DNA of 64,000 nucleotides from assembly GCA_963576785.1 (NCBI GenBank), contig OY756151.1, forward strand, positions 930,001 through 994,000, given 5' to 3'. The position numbers and the translations under genes were made by a program. Positions within the stretch are counted from its first letter, which is position 1; each line of letters begins with the position of its first letter. The notes beneath the pieces were generated by a model. It searched no databases. It saw only the letters and a list, made by a program, of their open reading frames with translations, and had not been told where the DNA came from. The stretch is from Chlorophyllum brunneum (Eukaryota > Basidiomycota > Agaricomycetes > Agaricales > Agaricaceae). Below, piece after piece: positions 46,113 through 59,186 of this stretch.

Positions 46113-47486
46113 ATGACATCCGTCACGGACTCTCAGAGGCTGGCACGGACTCGCATGCTCCTCGACGACCTCATCTCTCACGTCGAGAACGAGAGACACA
46201 GGCTGAACCCAACAGTACTCCTTAACGGCAGAATGCTTAACACCACACTAGCGATATTTCGTGCGCCCGCTGCAATTCATCCCGTCCTCCCCGTTGAGAT
46301 CATCGACAATATCTGCCAAAAACTGGCCGTACACGATCTTGCCTCCGTCGTACGAGCCAACAGCGCGCTGAATGCCGTCGGCACAAGACGGTTGTACCAC
46401 ACTATCAATGCGGAAATGCAACCTACCCGACACTTACGGTGCTTAATTTCACTTGAACATAGTTCGGATTTAGCGTTGCTCGTCAAGACCTTTGAGGTCA
46501 ATCTCATGAACCAACTACCAACGAGGACGTATTACCTATTATTGGAGAGGGTGCTGCAGAAGATGGTCAATCTGACAACACTAGCTATCGAACTCCCCAA
46601 ACGCCATTCGCCCACCTGGGTACTTCCAATGGCATCACGTCCTACTCCTCACTCCTCGTCGTTTCCGACCACAAGCCAGACATTCAGACTACGTTCCCTC
46701 ACTACCTCAATGCACTGCAAGCCTCCTCTCGCACGTTTCCTTGACTCCCAGCCCGAAATCACCGAACTCACACTCAGGGGCATAAACCCAGACACGTCCA
46801 ACCCGCTCTCTCCGTTCATAACCACACTTTTCCATTATGCCGGCGCTATTCCCCCTGATAATTCTTTCGCCCTGTCCGCCGTCTCCGGCGCAGGCCAGGC
46901 GCCAAGTCAATTCACACTCCTCCCAACATCCTTACCCAAGCTATCTCACTTTAATGCTATCCATGCAGGACCCACCATCATTCGCGACATCATCACGTCG
47001 AGGCCCGTAACGCACATGTCTATTCCGCTGTTTCCATCTCATACGATGGATACTCTATCCACACTTTCGTTGGCTTCCCGACCCCTCACCAGGTTGAGTA
47101 TTATGTCCTTCGACCCTACGGCGCCATCGTTCCTTTTTGAGGAATTGGCGGCGAGGTTCCAGGACTTGGAAGCATTACATATTGTGGTGCTTATGGCGGA
47201 GGTTACGCCAGAGATGCTGTTGAACTGGGGTGTGTTCCTGGCTGGATTCAGAAGGATGAGGTATATTACATTTATGGCTGCACTCGGCGGCGAGGGTGAT
47301 GCTATCGAAGATCCAGAGGAAAAGGTCGATGAGAGAAAGATTGCAAAGGTATGGCATGGGTGGTGTCCGACACTCAAGACTATTATCTTACCTCAAGGAA
47401 AGGTTTGGTTTGACGGGAGTGGGAAGGATGAGGATAGTGCGGACGGCGGAGGGGATTGGAAGTGTCTGAACGGCGACGATGACTGA
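46113..47486 (+). CDS. F-box domain protein, intronless (457 aa)
   Basis: Single open frame. A coiled-coil-like N-terminus (LLDDLISHVENERHRLNP) precedes an F-box at residues ~55-100: LPVEIIDNICQKLAVHDLAS, then VVRANSALN and RRLYHTI. The rest is leucine-rich without clear repeats and ends in an acidic, Gly/Asp-rich tail. Likely SCF adaptor, but not closely similar to the F-box genes of the inverted duplication. ATG 46113 chosen because upstream frame begins only with GTG. Confidence 0.75.
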   Translation: MTSVTDSQRLARTRMLLDDLISHVENERHRLNPTVLLNGRMLNTTLAIFRAPAAIHPVLPVEIIDNICQKLAVHDLASVVRANSALNAVGTRRLYHTINAEMQPTRHLRCLISLEHSSDLALLVKTFEVNLMNQLPTRTYYLLLERVLQKMVNLTTLAIELPKRHSPTWVLPMASRPTPHSSSFPTTSQTFRLRSLTTSMHCKPPLARFLDSQPEITELTLRGINPDTSNPLSPFITTLFHYAGAIPPDNSFALSAVSGAGQAPSQFTLLPTSLPKLSHFNAIHAGPTIIRDIITSRPVTHMSIPLFPSHTMDTLSTLSLASRPLTRLSIMSFDPTAPSFLFEELAARFQDLEALHIVVLMAEVTPEMLLNWGVFLAGFRRMRYITFMAALGGEGDAIEDPEEKVDERKIAKVWHGWCPTLKTIILPQGKVWFDGSGKDEDSADGGGDWKCLNGDDD

Positions 47487-47701
47487 GGACACGGAAATTA
47501 TTGTAGAAGCGATATGGTACACACATGGGGGAGAAACTAGAAATACCTATGTATCCAATATCGAGTGTAATAGCATGGGACAGAACAGTTGTAACCACTC
47601 GAGCCATTTTAATTCGTCAGCTGGTTTTCTGCAAAGTGGCAGGTCACCTAAGATCAGGATCGAGGCGAGGACGACGAAGGGTATTACAAAAGAGCAGGTT
47701 T

Positions 47702-50259
47702 TCAGAGAACGAGGCCCGGCGACTCTGGTTTCCCTGGCTTCTCGTCTATACTTGTACTCAGTTCATTCACGGATGAATCGTTTTTGTCTTCCGTCACAGC
47801 GGCGCTAGTCATGTCGTCCTCTTCTGCTGCCCTTCCAAGCAGCTTTCGAATCCAGAACGGCACGATAGCCCCCGGTGGGATGATCCAAGCCTCGGATAGC
47901 TCGTAATCAGGAGGAACAATCCTACCCCGAGAGATTTTGCGAAGGAGGAGGGGTATGCCGTTGAGGATTACATGGGAACAGATACCTGCGATAACACCAT
48001 ATGCGATACTGCGAGAGGGGGTTGCCAGGGTAAATTGACTAAACTTAGAGTTGATAGGAATAGAGCGTACTTGTAACTCAAAGGGATGATAATAAGGGTG
48101 AGGAACGCAGGGATGGCATCACCGAGGTAGCCCCAATTAATTTCAAGGACGCTATAGACAAGTGTGTCAATATATATACTTCATTCTTGAAGCGCACGCA
48201 CTTGCGAATCATGAGCGAACCAACGATCGTCAGTGCGCCCCCGGTCGCCCATGGAGGGATAGAAGCGAAGATCGGTGAGAAGAAGACGGAGACAAAGAAC
48301 GCTAGTCCCGTGAAGATGGCGGTGAGGCCAGTTTTTCCGCCCTCTAAATTTCGCGGTGGTGAGAGAAGATGGTTAGAACGGGATGAAAGCGTACCACTGA
48401 TGCCAGTTGCACTCTCGACGAACGCCGTTACCGGACTTGTACCCATGAGGGCACCCATACTGATACTGAAAGCGTCGATGCAGTACGCTATTGTGGAGTT
48501 TTCGAAGTCAAGTGTTACAGGGTCGCGTAAGCCAGCAAACTTGGCCATGGAGTAGAGAGTACCAGTGGTATCTAGTGAGGGCGTTAGTCGGGACGGATGT
48601 CGTTGAAGTTTGAGCGTACCAAGAATATCAACATAAAGGAATGTAATAAGTGCATACCAAACACGACCATTCCCGTAGGCATACTAGAAGTGCGATCGTA
48701 AGTGAACGATGCTCGACAAGGTAAGGAATAGGTGTCACTCACATCAAGAGCATTACCGATCTTATTAATAGGGTGGAAAGTGACGACTTTCTTGAAGAAG
48801 TCGAACCTCTGTTCACCCAGTTCGTCGTGGGGGAAGTATGTGACAGGGGTCGGTCGAGGCCAGGAGATAACGGCAACCAAGAAGATACCGATGAGAATAG
48901 CACCGCGTATGCGGTACATCATCATCAGAACAGTGAAGATGCTTTTTAGCGCTATTTCAACAATGCGATTTCGGAAATTCACAAAGGGGTGACTTACCCC
49001 CCGACAAATATCCCGAGCCACATAGTGGGGCTGCGAAGAACACCGGTCTTACAATAACCCACCAGGTCGGCACTAATGTAATCTATGGTTGGAGGTGATT
49101 TTGCTGCAAGAAGGACTGGAGTAGGTAAGACTCACTTTCGGCCTTACATCCTCCAAGTCCAACAAGATCGACCGTGTCCCCGCCAATTACTCCCAGCCCT
49201 GAGCCCGCTGTATGAGTGTGAGTGTGAGGTGATGGATATTGGAAGACATGGGTGACTAAGGCTCACAAAGTCCAATAAAACTGGGGTTAAGATAACGATA
49301 TTTTTAGGGATAAATTGGAGATATGGGAAATGGCGGACTCACGCAATGAATAAGCCAATACCGGCGCCCACGGAAAGTACGAGAGATTGGGGCATGATGC
49401 GCACGAGCCATTGCCGAAGACCTAGTAGAGAAAGAATTGCGAATAACCATCTACCCGTATGTCGGAAAAAATCCAGAAGATAGCAGAGAACTAGCGGCTT
49501 ACCCCTCTAGGAAGATAGCCGCGAGCGCTTCACGATATGAAACGGTACCAGAACCATGAAACCCGACGATCGAGTAAGCGAACTAGAGAGTCAGGTTGTA
49601 TGATGTTAAAGTTTTTCCCTCCCCCTCTAATAAATGTTACTCACGTATGCATTCAGCCCCAAACCCGGGGCGAGCCCCACAGGGAGATTAGCAAAGAGAC
49701 CCATTAGAAATGAAGAGAGGGCAGAGATAGCAGCAGTGGTAGTAATCAAGTCCTGGCGGACCTCATTCTGACATGAGAGGTAGTCAGGGTCTGTAGTACA
49801 TAGATCATCTCGCGTGCAGACACAAGTTCCTCCGGTATCAGCAAGGATCGAGGCATTGACGGAAATCTGTCGGACGTGAGGCGATAAGCGATTGACACGG
49901 GACCGCCAAGAGTTTCATAGGGAGACGAACAATGTAAGCCATGGCTGCCTGGGCGTTATGATGAACAGGACTCTGGTCATGGAGGAGTATGGACTCACCC
50001 AAGTCGTTATGCCTGCACGAATTTCGGTCTGCAAACGCCAACTGAAGTGAACACTGCGAACTAGATAAAACCTAAAGGGTAAGAACCGTAAATCGAGAGC
50101 CAGCACGCTCCTTCGGCTTCCCGCATCCCTCTAGCAGAAACCACCTTCCGATAAGTGAATGTGCGACCTGGTTCAAGAGTAAGATGAGTTTCCACAGACG
50201 CACTGAACCCAATACAAGTGCGTTACCGCATCGTTTAGTTTAGTGAAGAACTCGACCAT
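47702..50259 (-). CDS. AzgA-family adenine/guanine/hypoxanthine permease
   Basis: Many small exons on the minus strand, starting MVEFFTKLNDA at 50259 and ending near 47702 with a polar tail (ITSIDEKPGKPESPG-like, Ser/Glu/Pro-rich). Diagnostic blocks in order: TEIRAGITT, VNASILADTGGTCVCTRDD, VRQDLITTTAAISALSSFLM, GLFANLPVGLAPGLGLNAY, FAYSIVGFHGSGTVSYREAL, the C-terminal GTSPVTAFVESATGIS, EGGKTGLTAIFTGLAFFVSV, and PPGAIVPFWIRKLLG. These are the transport-core signatures of NCS2-related AzgA proton/purine symporters of the plasma membrane. I count at least ten introns. Not every junction was resolved, so the span, and not the exon list, is given. Divergent from the SDR gene with a 1.27 kb gap. 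Confidence 0.88.
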
Positions 50260-51525
50260 GGTGGAAGGGAGGAAAGATCGTGGCACATGGGGCAACGGAA
50301 CAAAACAGGGTGATAAGGAATATGAGTAGATGTTTAGCTGATCATCTTGGTATGATTCCGATCAGGAACAATCATTGTGCGTTCCATATGCTTTTCCGCT
50401 CGTCGCGTTCAATTTCTGTCTGTCTCAACACCCTGAAAACCTGAAGGATAGTACTTTGCCACTGAGAGCTGGCCACGCCCCTGACGTTGCGGTGCCGATT
50501 AGTTCACAGGCTTCTGCTCCAAAGGAGGCTAATTTGAGATGAGCGCTTCTCCGTCCCCGAACAGAAGTCGGACGCTGAGTACCAGCAGACTTCGAATATT
50601 CTCTGTGATGTTTGTTTTGGGTTCGCAGGTTTTGTTTGGCCGGAGGCTTGTTGTCCGGCCGATTTTTTGCCGCAAGGTATGTTCAGATCCGCAAACCCAC
50701 GAGCTAGCCACGCCACGCCAGGTATGTTCAGCATCCGCAGGTCATACTACGGGTGGGTAGCCCCCCGCCAAGCGCCTATGGTCTGAGTATATGGGACACC
50801 GTCTAGAGCTTCCGGAATTTTTGTGGGCTGATTTAGGCGTTGGATCCGCGGATTTTGGGGGTCTGTTGGGGGTTTTCGTTCCATACGTAGGGCCTCAGAT
50901 CCGAAAACAGACATCTGAGGGTGTTTCGGGGGTCTGTACCAACTAATCGGTTTCCCGTGGTTCAGTCACCAATATCACGAAACTGGAATACTTTATCCGT
51001 TTCCGGGACTGGCGTTCACACGTTCCATACCGATGACAGGGACAGCTTGGGGAGACTGGCAATTCGCCCGCAACGTGTTAAGGAAACTACGACCAAGGAG
51101 ATATTGATAGACTTGTTTCTCTTGCTCGCGTCATACTTATACTTGTTGGTAAGCTTGAGCTCCTTGTTCCATGTGTGTGACCGTAGGCTAATTATAATAA
51201 TCGGGACACAACCACACGAAGGGTCGGGGAAGGAATTGGTAATCGCAAGGACACTGGTGTGTGAGGCCAAAGGTGAACGCGGTGGGTCACCCGCCTTCGG
51301 TTAACTGTGATCTCGCTCTCTACGTTCATACGGTGATGGTAGGTGGGAGAAAAAGGGCGAGCGAAGGGAATATCGAGCGAGCCCAATGAAATCGAATCTA
51401 GCAATAAGTCAACAAGAACAGACGAGTCACTCGGGAACACAGTACCCGTGACTGTCATTCTTTCTCACAAGAAATCAGACCTGCACAAACAGGACTTCCG
51501 CAACCGCATCCACCCACTCACCGCA
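50260..51525. other. divergent intergenic region, no gene seen
   Basis: Lies between the start of the AzgA permease (minus) and the start of the SDR (plus), so it should hold both promoters. Several short direct repeats of CCGCAGATTTTGGGGGTCTG-like and CGGATTTT words occur near 50830-50940. No domain-bearing ORF. Confidence 0.4.
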
Positions 51526-52737
51526 ATGTCGCTGGAAGGATCGGATTCGCTCAAAGGAAAACTTGCTTTAATTACTGGTTGCACGTATGCTAGTTCTTGA
51601 TCCTGTGTGTATTACAAGGAACTGACTCATCATGGATCAGCGGAGGCATTGGATATGCAACGGCACTAGCCTTGGCCCAACGTGGGTGTTCCATTGCGGT
51701 CCATTATAATAGCGCAGAGCAAAAGGCGAAGGAATTAGTACTGGTACTTGAGGGGCTAGGCGTTAAGGCTGCTATGTTCCAGGCGGATCTTTCGACATAC
51801 GACAATGTCGGAACCTTGCATTCGGATGTTGTGAAGGCACTGGGAAATCCAGATATCTTATTCAACAACTCGGGCGTTTTGAATGGTGTGATAGGACCCA
51901 ATGGGAATATTCAGGATGTCAGTGTTGAGCAGTTCGAGATAACATGGAGAACTAACACTGGTACGGCATATCTGGTGAGTGACAGCGACCAGACTCACAG
52001 AGGCATCGATTGAGCTAGAGTTTGTAGCTGACTCAACTATGTTTGCCTAGCATGGAAGACAGAAAATGGGGCAGAATAGTATTCAGTTCAAGGTATTCGA
52101 TCACCGACTGATGGGTCGTTTCTCCACTAAGTCCTGTAATCATAGCGTTGCAGCAGGTTGACACTGGAATCCAAAAGTGTCAACAACCAGCACTAAGCAA
52201 AGAACGCAGGTACCGGCGGAGTCATCGGCCCCCATTATGCATCATCAAAATCGGCTATGCATGGACTCCTCCATTGGATTGCAAACCGATATGCCAAGGA
52301 TGGAATAGTGAGCGACTTCCGATAATGGTGTGGTGAGGGTTTTGCTGACCAAGGACGGTAGACTTGTAATGCTGTTGCGCCAGCACTTATCGGTGGTAGG
52401 AGTTCACACTTACCTGTTTGCGGTGGCCGGATCCTCTCTGACGTGCTTATAGAAACGAATATGATGTCCAGCCCTTCCGAGGAGTTGCGCGTGAGTATGA
52501 GAGACGTTGTTGATGGGGATGTTCTGCATAGGATACGGTGACTGATTCTGCGCAGAAAAAGATCCCCATTGGGCGCTTTGGGCGTCCCCAAGAGGTCGCT
52601 TCGGTGGTGGAGTTGTTTGCAACGAATGCATACCTGACCAACAAGGTGGGTCTCGAGTCTTTATGAATCGGATCTTAAGTGTGAAAATTGCACAGATTAT
52701 CCCCGTGGATGGTGGTTGGGCACCCTCTGCTTTCTGA
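51526..52737 (+). CDS. FabG-like short-chain dehydrogenase/reductase (256 aa)
   Basis: Nine exons: 51526-51584, 51641-51974, 52028-52092, 52146-52156, 52210-52307, 52362-52395, 52453-52490, 52556-52645, 52696-52737. Classical SDR: NAD(P)-binding ITGCTGGIGYATAL (TGxxxGIG), NNSG after beta-4 (usual NNAG), VFSS with the catalytic Ser, GPHYASSKSAMHGLL with the YxxxK pair, GRFGRPQEVASVV and VDGGW at the C-terminus. Closest in layout to 3-oxoacyl-ACP reductase-type SDRs; substrate unknown. Exon 4 is only 11 nt (CGTTGCAGCAG). It is needed to make the SVAAGTGG segment and keeps the frame. Confidence 0.87.
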
Positions 52738-54441
52738 ACAAAGAATTTGGATCGATAATGTACTCGAGTGTATCGTGCTTGTGAAAATGAAGATGGAATC
52801 TGTATGTGTTACATAAGTAACTCAGGTGAATGTCGAGATCAATGGCTTATGATCACGTGTATGCATTATGTTACGGCATCTACCGATTCACTGTAATTGG
52901 TTGCACGTGGATGGTGGCTGAACCTCGCTCCTTACATCCGAGGTTGCACTCGGACACTACTCTGTCTTATACTCATATCCCTCTGCCACCACACCCTGTC
53001 CGTTCTTCTCCTGTGTTCCGCCAGGTAACTCCCATCTCATTCAACAATGGTATATCTGGGACGACAGAAGGGGTTCTATGATTCTGAGGCCGGATGGTAG
53101 GAATGCGATTCGAGTCGGGGGCAACAAAACAGAGAGAAATCAATGGCCTTGTGGGTTGGGTGTACCCAGCAACGGTCGGAGAAACTTTCCCGTTGTTCCT
53201 TCGGGTTTTCATTCGTTGTCCACTTAGGTGCATATGAATCATGAGTATACCCGTCCACCCCATCCGATTGTGGTCCTCGTCTTGTCTCTGGAACGGGGGT
53301 CATTCTCTGACATTGAAGGGCGATGGGCAATTCTTTTGTGTTGTTCCTGACTGTCCCGTTCGTCTGGTCTTGTCTGGGCGGTGATTGGAAGGCGTAGGGA
53401 GCTAATGTTGGTTTCCGACACTCCTCGGCGGTCACATTCTTCCTATCGCTTGTACCCTTCTATTCGTCGACCCTACTGAGAAACCGGTGCGTTGTCCTCG
53501 TCCTGAGGATTCCGATCATGAAGGCAAACAGCCTGACGCAGTCTAGTGCTACGTAAATGATGGCCTCCTGTTCATAGGTTGCGCACGGTTTTCGTTACCC
53601 TGCCTTCACTCAACGTCCACTTGTAAGCACTTGCCCGGGTTTTCTCCTAAGGTGGGTGAGCCCGCACGTCGTACGTTGAACATAACGCTGACCGATCGTA
53701 GTGGATGTTTGATACATAACAATATGTGATCTTTGCGTGATGCTATGGGATACCATCGATACGGGGGGATAATTTCTTGGGTAATTTCCTGATCAGCTGG
53801 CAGGTTGGTAGGAATCGTTTGAGGTATATTTGGCCTGCTGTGGTCCCGCCGGCTTGACAAGTTGAACGGTTTGTGGATTTCGGTATTGTCGGTTCTATAC
53901 TTACTGAGAATATTCTAGGTGTCCACTAGATCTATCTGGGCAGCTCTTCCGAACCATGCAGATTTTCTGTGAGTAGTCTGGGCTGATTGGAGAGCGGCGC
54001 TGACGTCGATATGTCCCAAAAGGGTAAACAGAGGCTATCAGGCGGTGTTTGCAGGTGTGTTTTCTGTGTTTGGCTCGCCGCTTGTGAAGGTTCACATCTC
54101 CATGCTGCAGTCATCCGCTGAAACTCGGGTGTTTCGTGGCTTCCCCGTCCTTCGGGGAGCATTGAGTGAAATTTCTGACCACCTGAGAACAAAACCTAAG
54201 AACTGAGAGCTGAGAAATCGCGCGTAATGAGCCTTCCCACGATTTGTGGAGGCTTTGTTTACGTTACAAACAATGGTGCTTTTGATCTGTGGTATATTCA
54301 TTTGCCGGGCCGAAACCACTTTTCGGCCCAAATCCGACGCACTGGCCAGTTGCCGACGACGACATCGACGAGGGGCAACACCATCTCCTGCTAAATTATT
54401 CGTTTTCACTCTAGTCTTTCTGCCTTTGCACTCTCCATGAC
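52738..54441. other. no supported gene
   Basis: About 1.7 kb. Short ORFs without domains. The last part is the EPL1 promoter. Confidence 0.4.
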
Positions 54442-57400
54442 ATGCCCCGCAATCACCTTCCGGGTGCTTCGACCCTCAGGAATCGCAACCGGGTTACCAA
54501 CAAAACTCGCCTCAAGATCCACCACGGCAATCTCGATGCGGATGCCCTTCTCATCCCCGATGAAGACGAGGAGAAACATCGTCTTACCAACCTCGTCGCC
54601 GGTGTCGACGCTGAGGACGCCAACGTGAGTCTGCAACATCCCCTTTGTCCTGGCGCTGTGCCACGTCAGCAACTTTCGTGGCTGTGCGTTCCGCGGTTTC
54701 GCTGACTAAGCTAACTTTTGCGTGATCTTTCTCCAGGAACATCACTTGCAGGAGGTCCTTTCTGCGGCACACCGGGCCAGCTCGAACATCAGCCGGATCA
54801 CTAAGGGCACACTTGAAAGACCTGTGTTGGCCGCATACATCCCTACACCGGACTCGACTGGTGTCGTCGATAATCATGAAGAATTCTATCCTGTCAACAG
54901 ATGGAAGGACTCTGCGACCTATGTCTGCACATCCTTGGCAGTTGAGGAGTCTATTGCCGATGGCTTGGCCGGTGGATTCACTTACTACATGGACGAGCGG
55001 GATAAAGAATGGCTCGACAGGAACAACGAGGAGGCAAGAGGCGAAGGAACCAGCGTCCAGGGAGCCGTCTCCGCGTCCGGCACCCGAACATCCGCTCGTA
55101 GCGCTAAAGCAAAGGGAAAGGAGCCTGATGTTTCGCAGCCAGTAGTCATTTCGGAGGATGAGTTCGAGCTTGTCATGGGAATATACGAAAAGGCTACGAA
55201 TGAAAAGTATGAATTCTTGCATCATGTACGTTTCTTTTTTTACTGCGCCTGATAGTCTTTTCTGACGCTCGTAAAGGGCTGGGAAAATGGGTTATCATTT
55301 CCTGCGTTTGTGGATTATCAAGATATTTTTTCCAATGATTTACCCCCATCGATGTTTGCCACTTTTGCCGTACCTTCTTGGGTCCCCAAACCGCCTCAGC
55401 TCCTTCGCGTCGCCCGTGCCGTTTACCCATACTGGAAGGAGCGGCGTGTTGAACGCAATGGCCATCGCATCATACCTACGCTCAATGGTGACGAGTCTGA
55501 TACCCTCAACGAGTCCTATATCTGCTTCCGACGACGCGAAATTAAAGCTGTTCGCAAGACTCGCGCATCACAGGTTACGTCCTCCGACAGGCTCACCCGA
55601 CTACAAGCGGAATTATCCTACCCGCTTGAACTCGCTAAGCTGATCTTGAATCGTGAAAGTACTAAGAAGGAATGGGCCCAACAGACCCAGAGGGTGTGGG
55701 AGAAACGTCTTGCCCTGGTGGATCTCAAACGCATGTATCCGGCTGTGTTCAATGACAAGTCAGACGAGGAGCTGTTAGTGGACAAGGAACGTCCAGTTAA
55801 GAAGCCCGAGCCGGCGGCGTATGTCCTTTTTGTCCTTTCGCAGTTCCATTACTGATATGACCTTCTAGTCGCATACCTGGTCTCAGGATCCGTACGCAAG
55901 ATTCAACGGTGTCAACGCCAAGACAAGAGGCCATGCTTCGCCCAAAGGAGCGTATCAATGCGATTCGGGAGCAGATCGAGACGGTACTTACCCGCCAGAA
56001 GGACCAAGATCATCACTGGGAAGATCAGATCGACGTGAGTTTAAACCGTCTTCCCACTTCGTGTGTGCTTTTACTTAACCCCCAAGGCAGAATGTCTACC
56101 AGCAGCCTCCTGTCTCATACGCCTCGAGACTCTTCAAGTACATTCCTCCTCCAGAAGCACCCGTTTGGCCTTCGCACGATAGCTCTGATGATGATGATCC
56201 ACCCATCAGACAGACACGCTCCGTTCGCCTTCGTATCGGTCGTGGTGGTCGTCGGATGCTTGACCGTCGTGATTTTGTGTCCCGCATGCCATTCCCAAAA
56301 CGAAAAACGCTTGATCTTGAGTCTGAGGAGTCTAAAGCGATGGATGTGGATGAAAGTGCTGGGGAGCTCGAAATGCAACGTCGCCTGGAGGAGCGCTGGA
56401 AGTACGACTTGGATGACACTCCCGCCTTCGGCCCTCAAGGTCAAGATGAGCAGGATCGGGTGCTTGTGGATGAGTATCGGACAGAGTACTACCTTTTCCG
56501 CCCGTACGAAACTTTTTACTGACACTCACCCCTAGGTACTTGCGTCACACTATGACTCTGCTTGCAGACTCGGACCAAGCGGGCTTGGTGTCAGACAATG
56601 CTCTCCCCGTGGTCACAGGAGATGGTCGTCAGTTGATGTTCGTACCCTTCCGCCTCGGTGTCCCACCATCGATCCATCGTCGTGATCCCGGCGGTACTTT
56701 TCGTCCAATCTACCCCGCTCTTGCACAATTCCTTGCACAGCCCCCACCTGCCAATGCGTCCCAACTTCCAGGGCTCCCAAACGTCAACCCTGCTATCCAA
56801 CAGCAACTTAAGAAGATGCCCCCACCCAACGCAGTTCCTCAGATGCGGATATCGTCAAATGGTGGAATGCGTCCTCCCATTCCTACTGTCAATGGTGTGA
56901 ACGGTCTGCAGCCCGCTGTCCCGATCGCACATGCGTCTCCTCCCCAGCCCGTCCCTGTCCCTCAACAGAACGGTGTCAACGGTGTTACTAGTCGCCCGGC
57001 CATTGCCATGCCTCATGTTGATGTGGTGAAAGGGGAAGTGCACCAGCCGTCGGCTTTAGCAAATGGCGCTATTTCAATCCAGCAGACTGATTCGGCACAA
57101 AGCACCGACTCAACCCCTGCAACTGTCTCCCCCGCTCGTCCGAAGTCCCAGACGCAAACCGTCAACGTGCCTGCCAATGGATTCCATTTGCCAAACAACT
57201 ACGCAGCAGCAGCGTTGCCGCCTACAGCCTACGCTCAGATGGCGAACGCTTCGACCCTGCGAGACTTGAAGACCGCTTTCGCGAATTTTCCACCGGGGGA
57301 TTTTGCGAGCCAACTACAGCGTATGCCTTATATGCCAGTGCTGGCAGGTGCTACCGCCAATAATCTTCAGCTCAACGCGAACACGAGCCTGAAGGTGGCA

Positions 57401-57736
57401 GCTGCACGTTGGGCAAATTCTCCCCAACGCCCAACGTCAGTAGTGAACGGGATGGAGGGTATAAGTATTAACGGGGTGAATGGGGTTCAGTCTAGTCCGC
57501 CCCCCAATCATGTTTCTGCGACGGCACCGGCGACTAATGGTTCACGCCCGGCCATGCGTATTCCCTCCAATGGAACCATGTCTATGTCACCCATGCCCCA
57601 ACACACTCCTTCACCACTACCACATATTGCGCAGTCCCAGTCCCCTCCACGCTTACCGATGACGCCTACTATGACAATGGCCTCCCCACCGATTCAGCAG
57701 CAACAGGCCGTGGGTAGCTCACAGATTGGGTATTAA
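54442..57736 (+). CDS. EPL1: Enhancer of polycomb-like protein, NuA4 subunit (991 aa)
   Basis: Exons 54442-54624, 54737-55225, 55277-55818, 55869-56034, 56091-56485, 56536-57736. The EPcA N-terminus is clear: MPRNHLPGASTLRNRNRVTN, EHHLQEVL, GVVDNHEEFYPVNRWKDSA, WLDRNN. It is followed by FELVMGIYEKATNEKYEFLH and DRLTRLQAELSYPLELAKL. A later block KYDLDDTPAFGPQGQ leads to DEYRTEYLRHTMTLL. The C-terminal ~390 residues are Pro/Asn/Gln/Ser-rich and low complexity. In yeast Epl1 anchors Esa1, Yng2 and Eaf6 in the NuA4/piccolo histone acetyltransferase. For the last intron the 50-nt version (56486-56535) was preferred over an in-frame 32-nt one because it restores the conserved EYLRHTMTLL junction. 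Confidence 0.92.
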
Positions 57737-59186
57737 TAAATCGATTTTAATCACAATACTTTGATATATCATTGCCTTCGGACCCTTCCTTCGTATATGG
57801 TCCATGACCTTTGATACACCTTTACCCCTGGCTTTTGTCCTCTACCTGGGAGCATAAACTCTTATCTTTCTGTGTCGCCACTACTCAACTCTCCCCTGTC
57901 AGTTCTTTCTGTCTCTCCTCATTAGGTACATTCACATTATGTTTTCAAGCTCTGTATTCTATATTATCTTACAACGCAATCTCAGTTTCCTTCCCTTCGA
58001 GCTTTCGTCTTATTTTTTGGTCTCCTTTTTCGCTTATTCCTTTTACGCTGAGTTGACCATCAGGATGTAATGATTAAGTCTTTTGGTAGAATCTTGAGTG
58101 TCCGATAGCTTTCTTCTCGGGAAAATAAAAGTCTTTTTGGGCGTCATCTGACGAGCGGGTTTGATGAGGTCGACGTGGTGTAGGTCTGGTTGGTTGTATC
58201 GATGCTGTTTGTGCGCTCAGAGAAACGGCCGCTGGACAGATGTAGCTGTCAGGTCAATCACACGGTCGCCGAGGACATGTCTTGGATGACAGCGACATTT
58301 TTGGGCATCGTCTGTGCTCGAGATTTGAATTGATTCTGATGCCGAGCAGAGGAAAGAAGCACGTTGGATGGGAATTGATATGTTATTTTAGAGATCGGGT
58401 ATATCAATAGGTTGTGGTACGGACCGAGTAGTGTTCGTAAAGCGGTGCCTTGGACGATTCTGGGCTGTATTTCGAGGCGTGATCGAGTGCGAAGACCACG
58501 ACGGTGATAATGATACGTACAGTAATATCGCATGATGGATTCGACGTCGCAGCGAGATCCCGTATAGGTCAATCAGCTCGAGATTGGTGTGCTGCCGAGG
58601 TTATTCTCATGGTATGGATACGAATGTCTATTTGGGTGTGGCGGCAGGATCGGCTACTTCTGCCTCGCGGGATTTGAGGACTTCGATGAAGTCTTTGACT
58701 TGGTCCTTGAATGGCGGGAGCATGCGGGTACTTGAGAGGCTGTATTGGGCTCAAGAAGTGAATATCCAGGCGCTGAGAGAGTTATGGATATGCGGTCAGG
58801 TACGATCCGTTGATGATCCTTCGACGGTGGCGTCAGACAAAACATTCCCGTGTCCTGTCGTGTCAGGTCAGACTCGAGTTTCGTGGAACGGTCGATTGAA
58901 AGGAGTGGTTTATTTATTACGGTGTTCTTCCTCCTTTCTGTCTCCGTGTGCCCTTATGGACGAAGAATATTAGACAAGGAGATGGATCGGTTGCGGTGAT
59001 TCGCTTGGAACAGGGGAACGAGGAGATGGACTGTTTGATTGAGTGACGGGCCTCGTTATGTCCCAATCAGCGAACAATGCGGTGAAACGAGACGTATAAA
59101 AATGTAGGGCGGTGGATGGTGAGGTCCTCGCGAGCTCTTCCCTCAAATTTTTTTTGGCGCACCAAAGTCAATTGAAAGAAAGAAGA
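57737..59186. other. EPL1 3' region and intergenic, no supported gene
   Basis: T- and C-rich after EPL1. ORFs short. A TATAAAAA at 59095-59102, about 90 bp before the next ATG, is a plausible core promoter for the CPL1-like gene. Confidence 0.45.

Noticed and set aside
56504..56535. 32-nt intron in EPL1
   Set aside because: In frame, but a 50-nt alternative (56486-56535) gives the conserved EYLRHTMTLL junction and a normal length.
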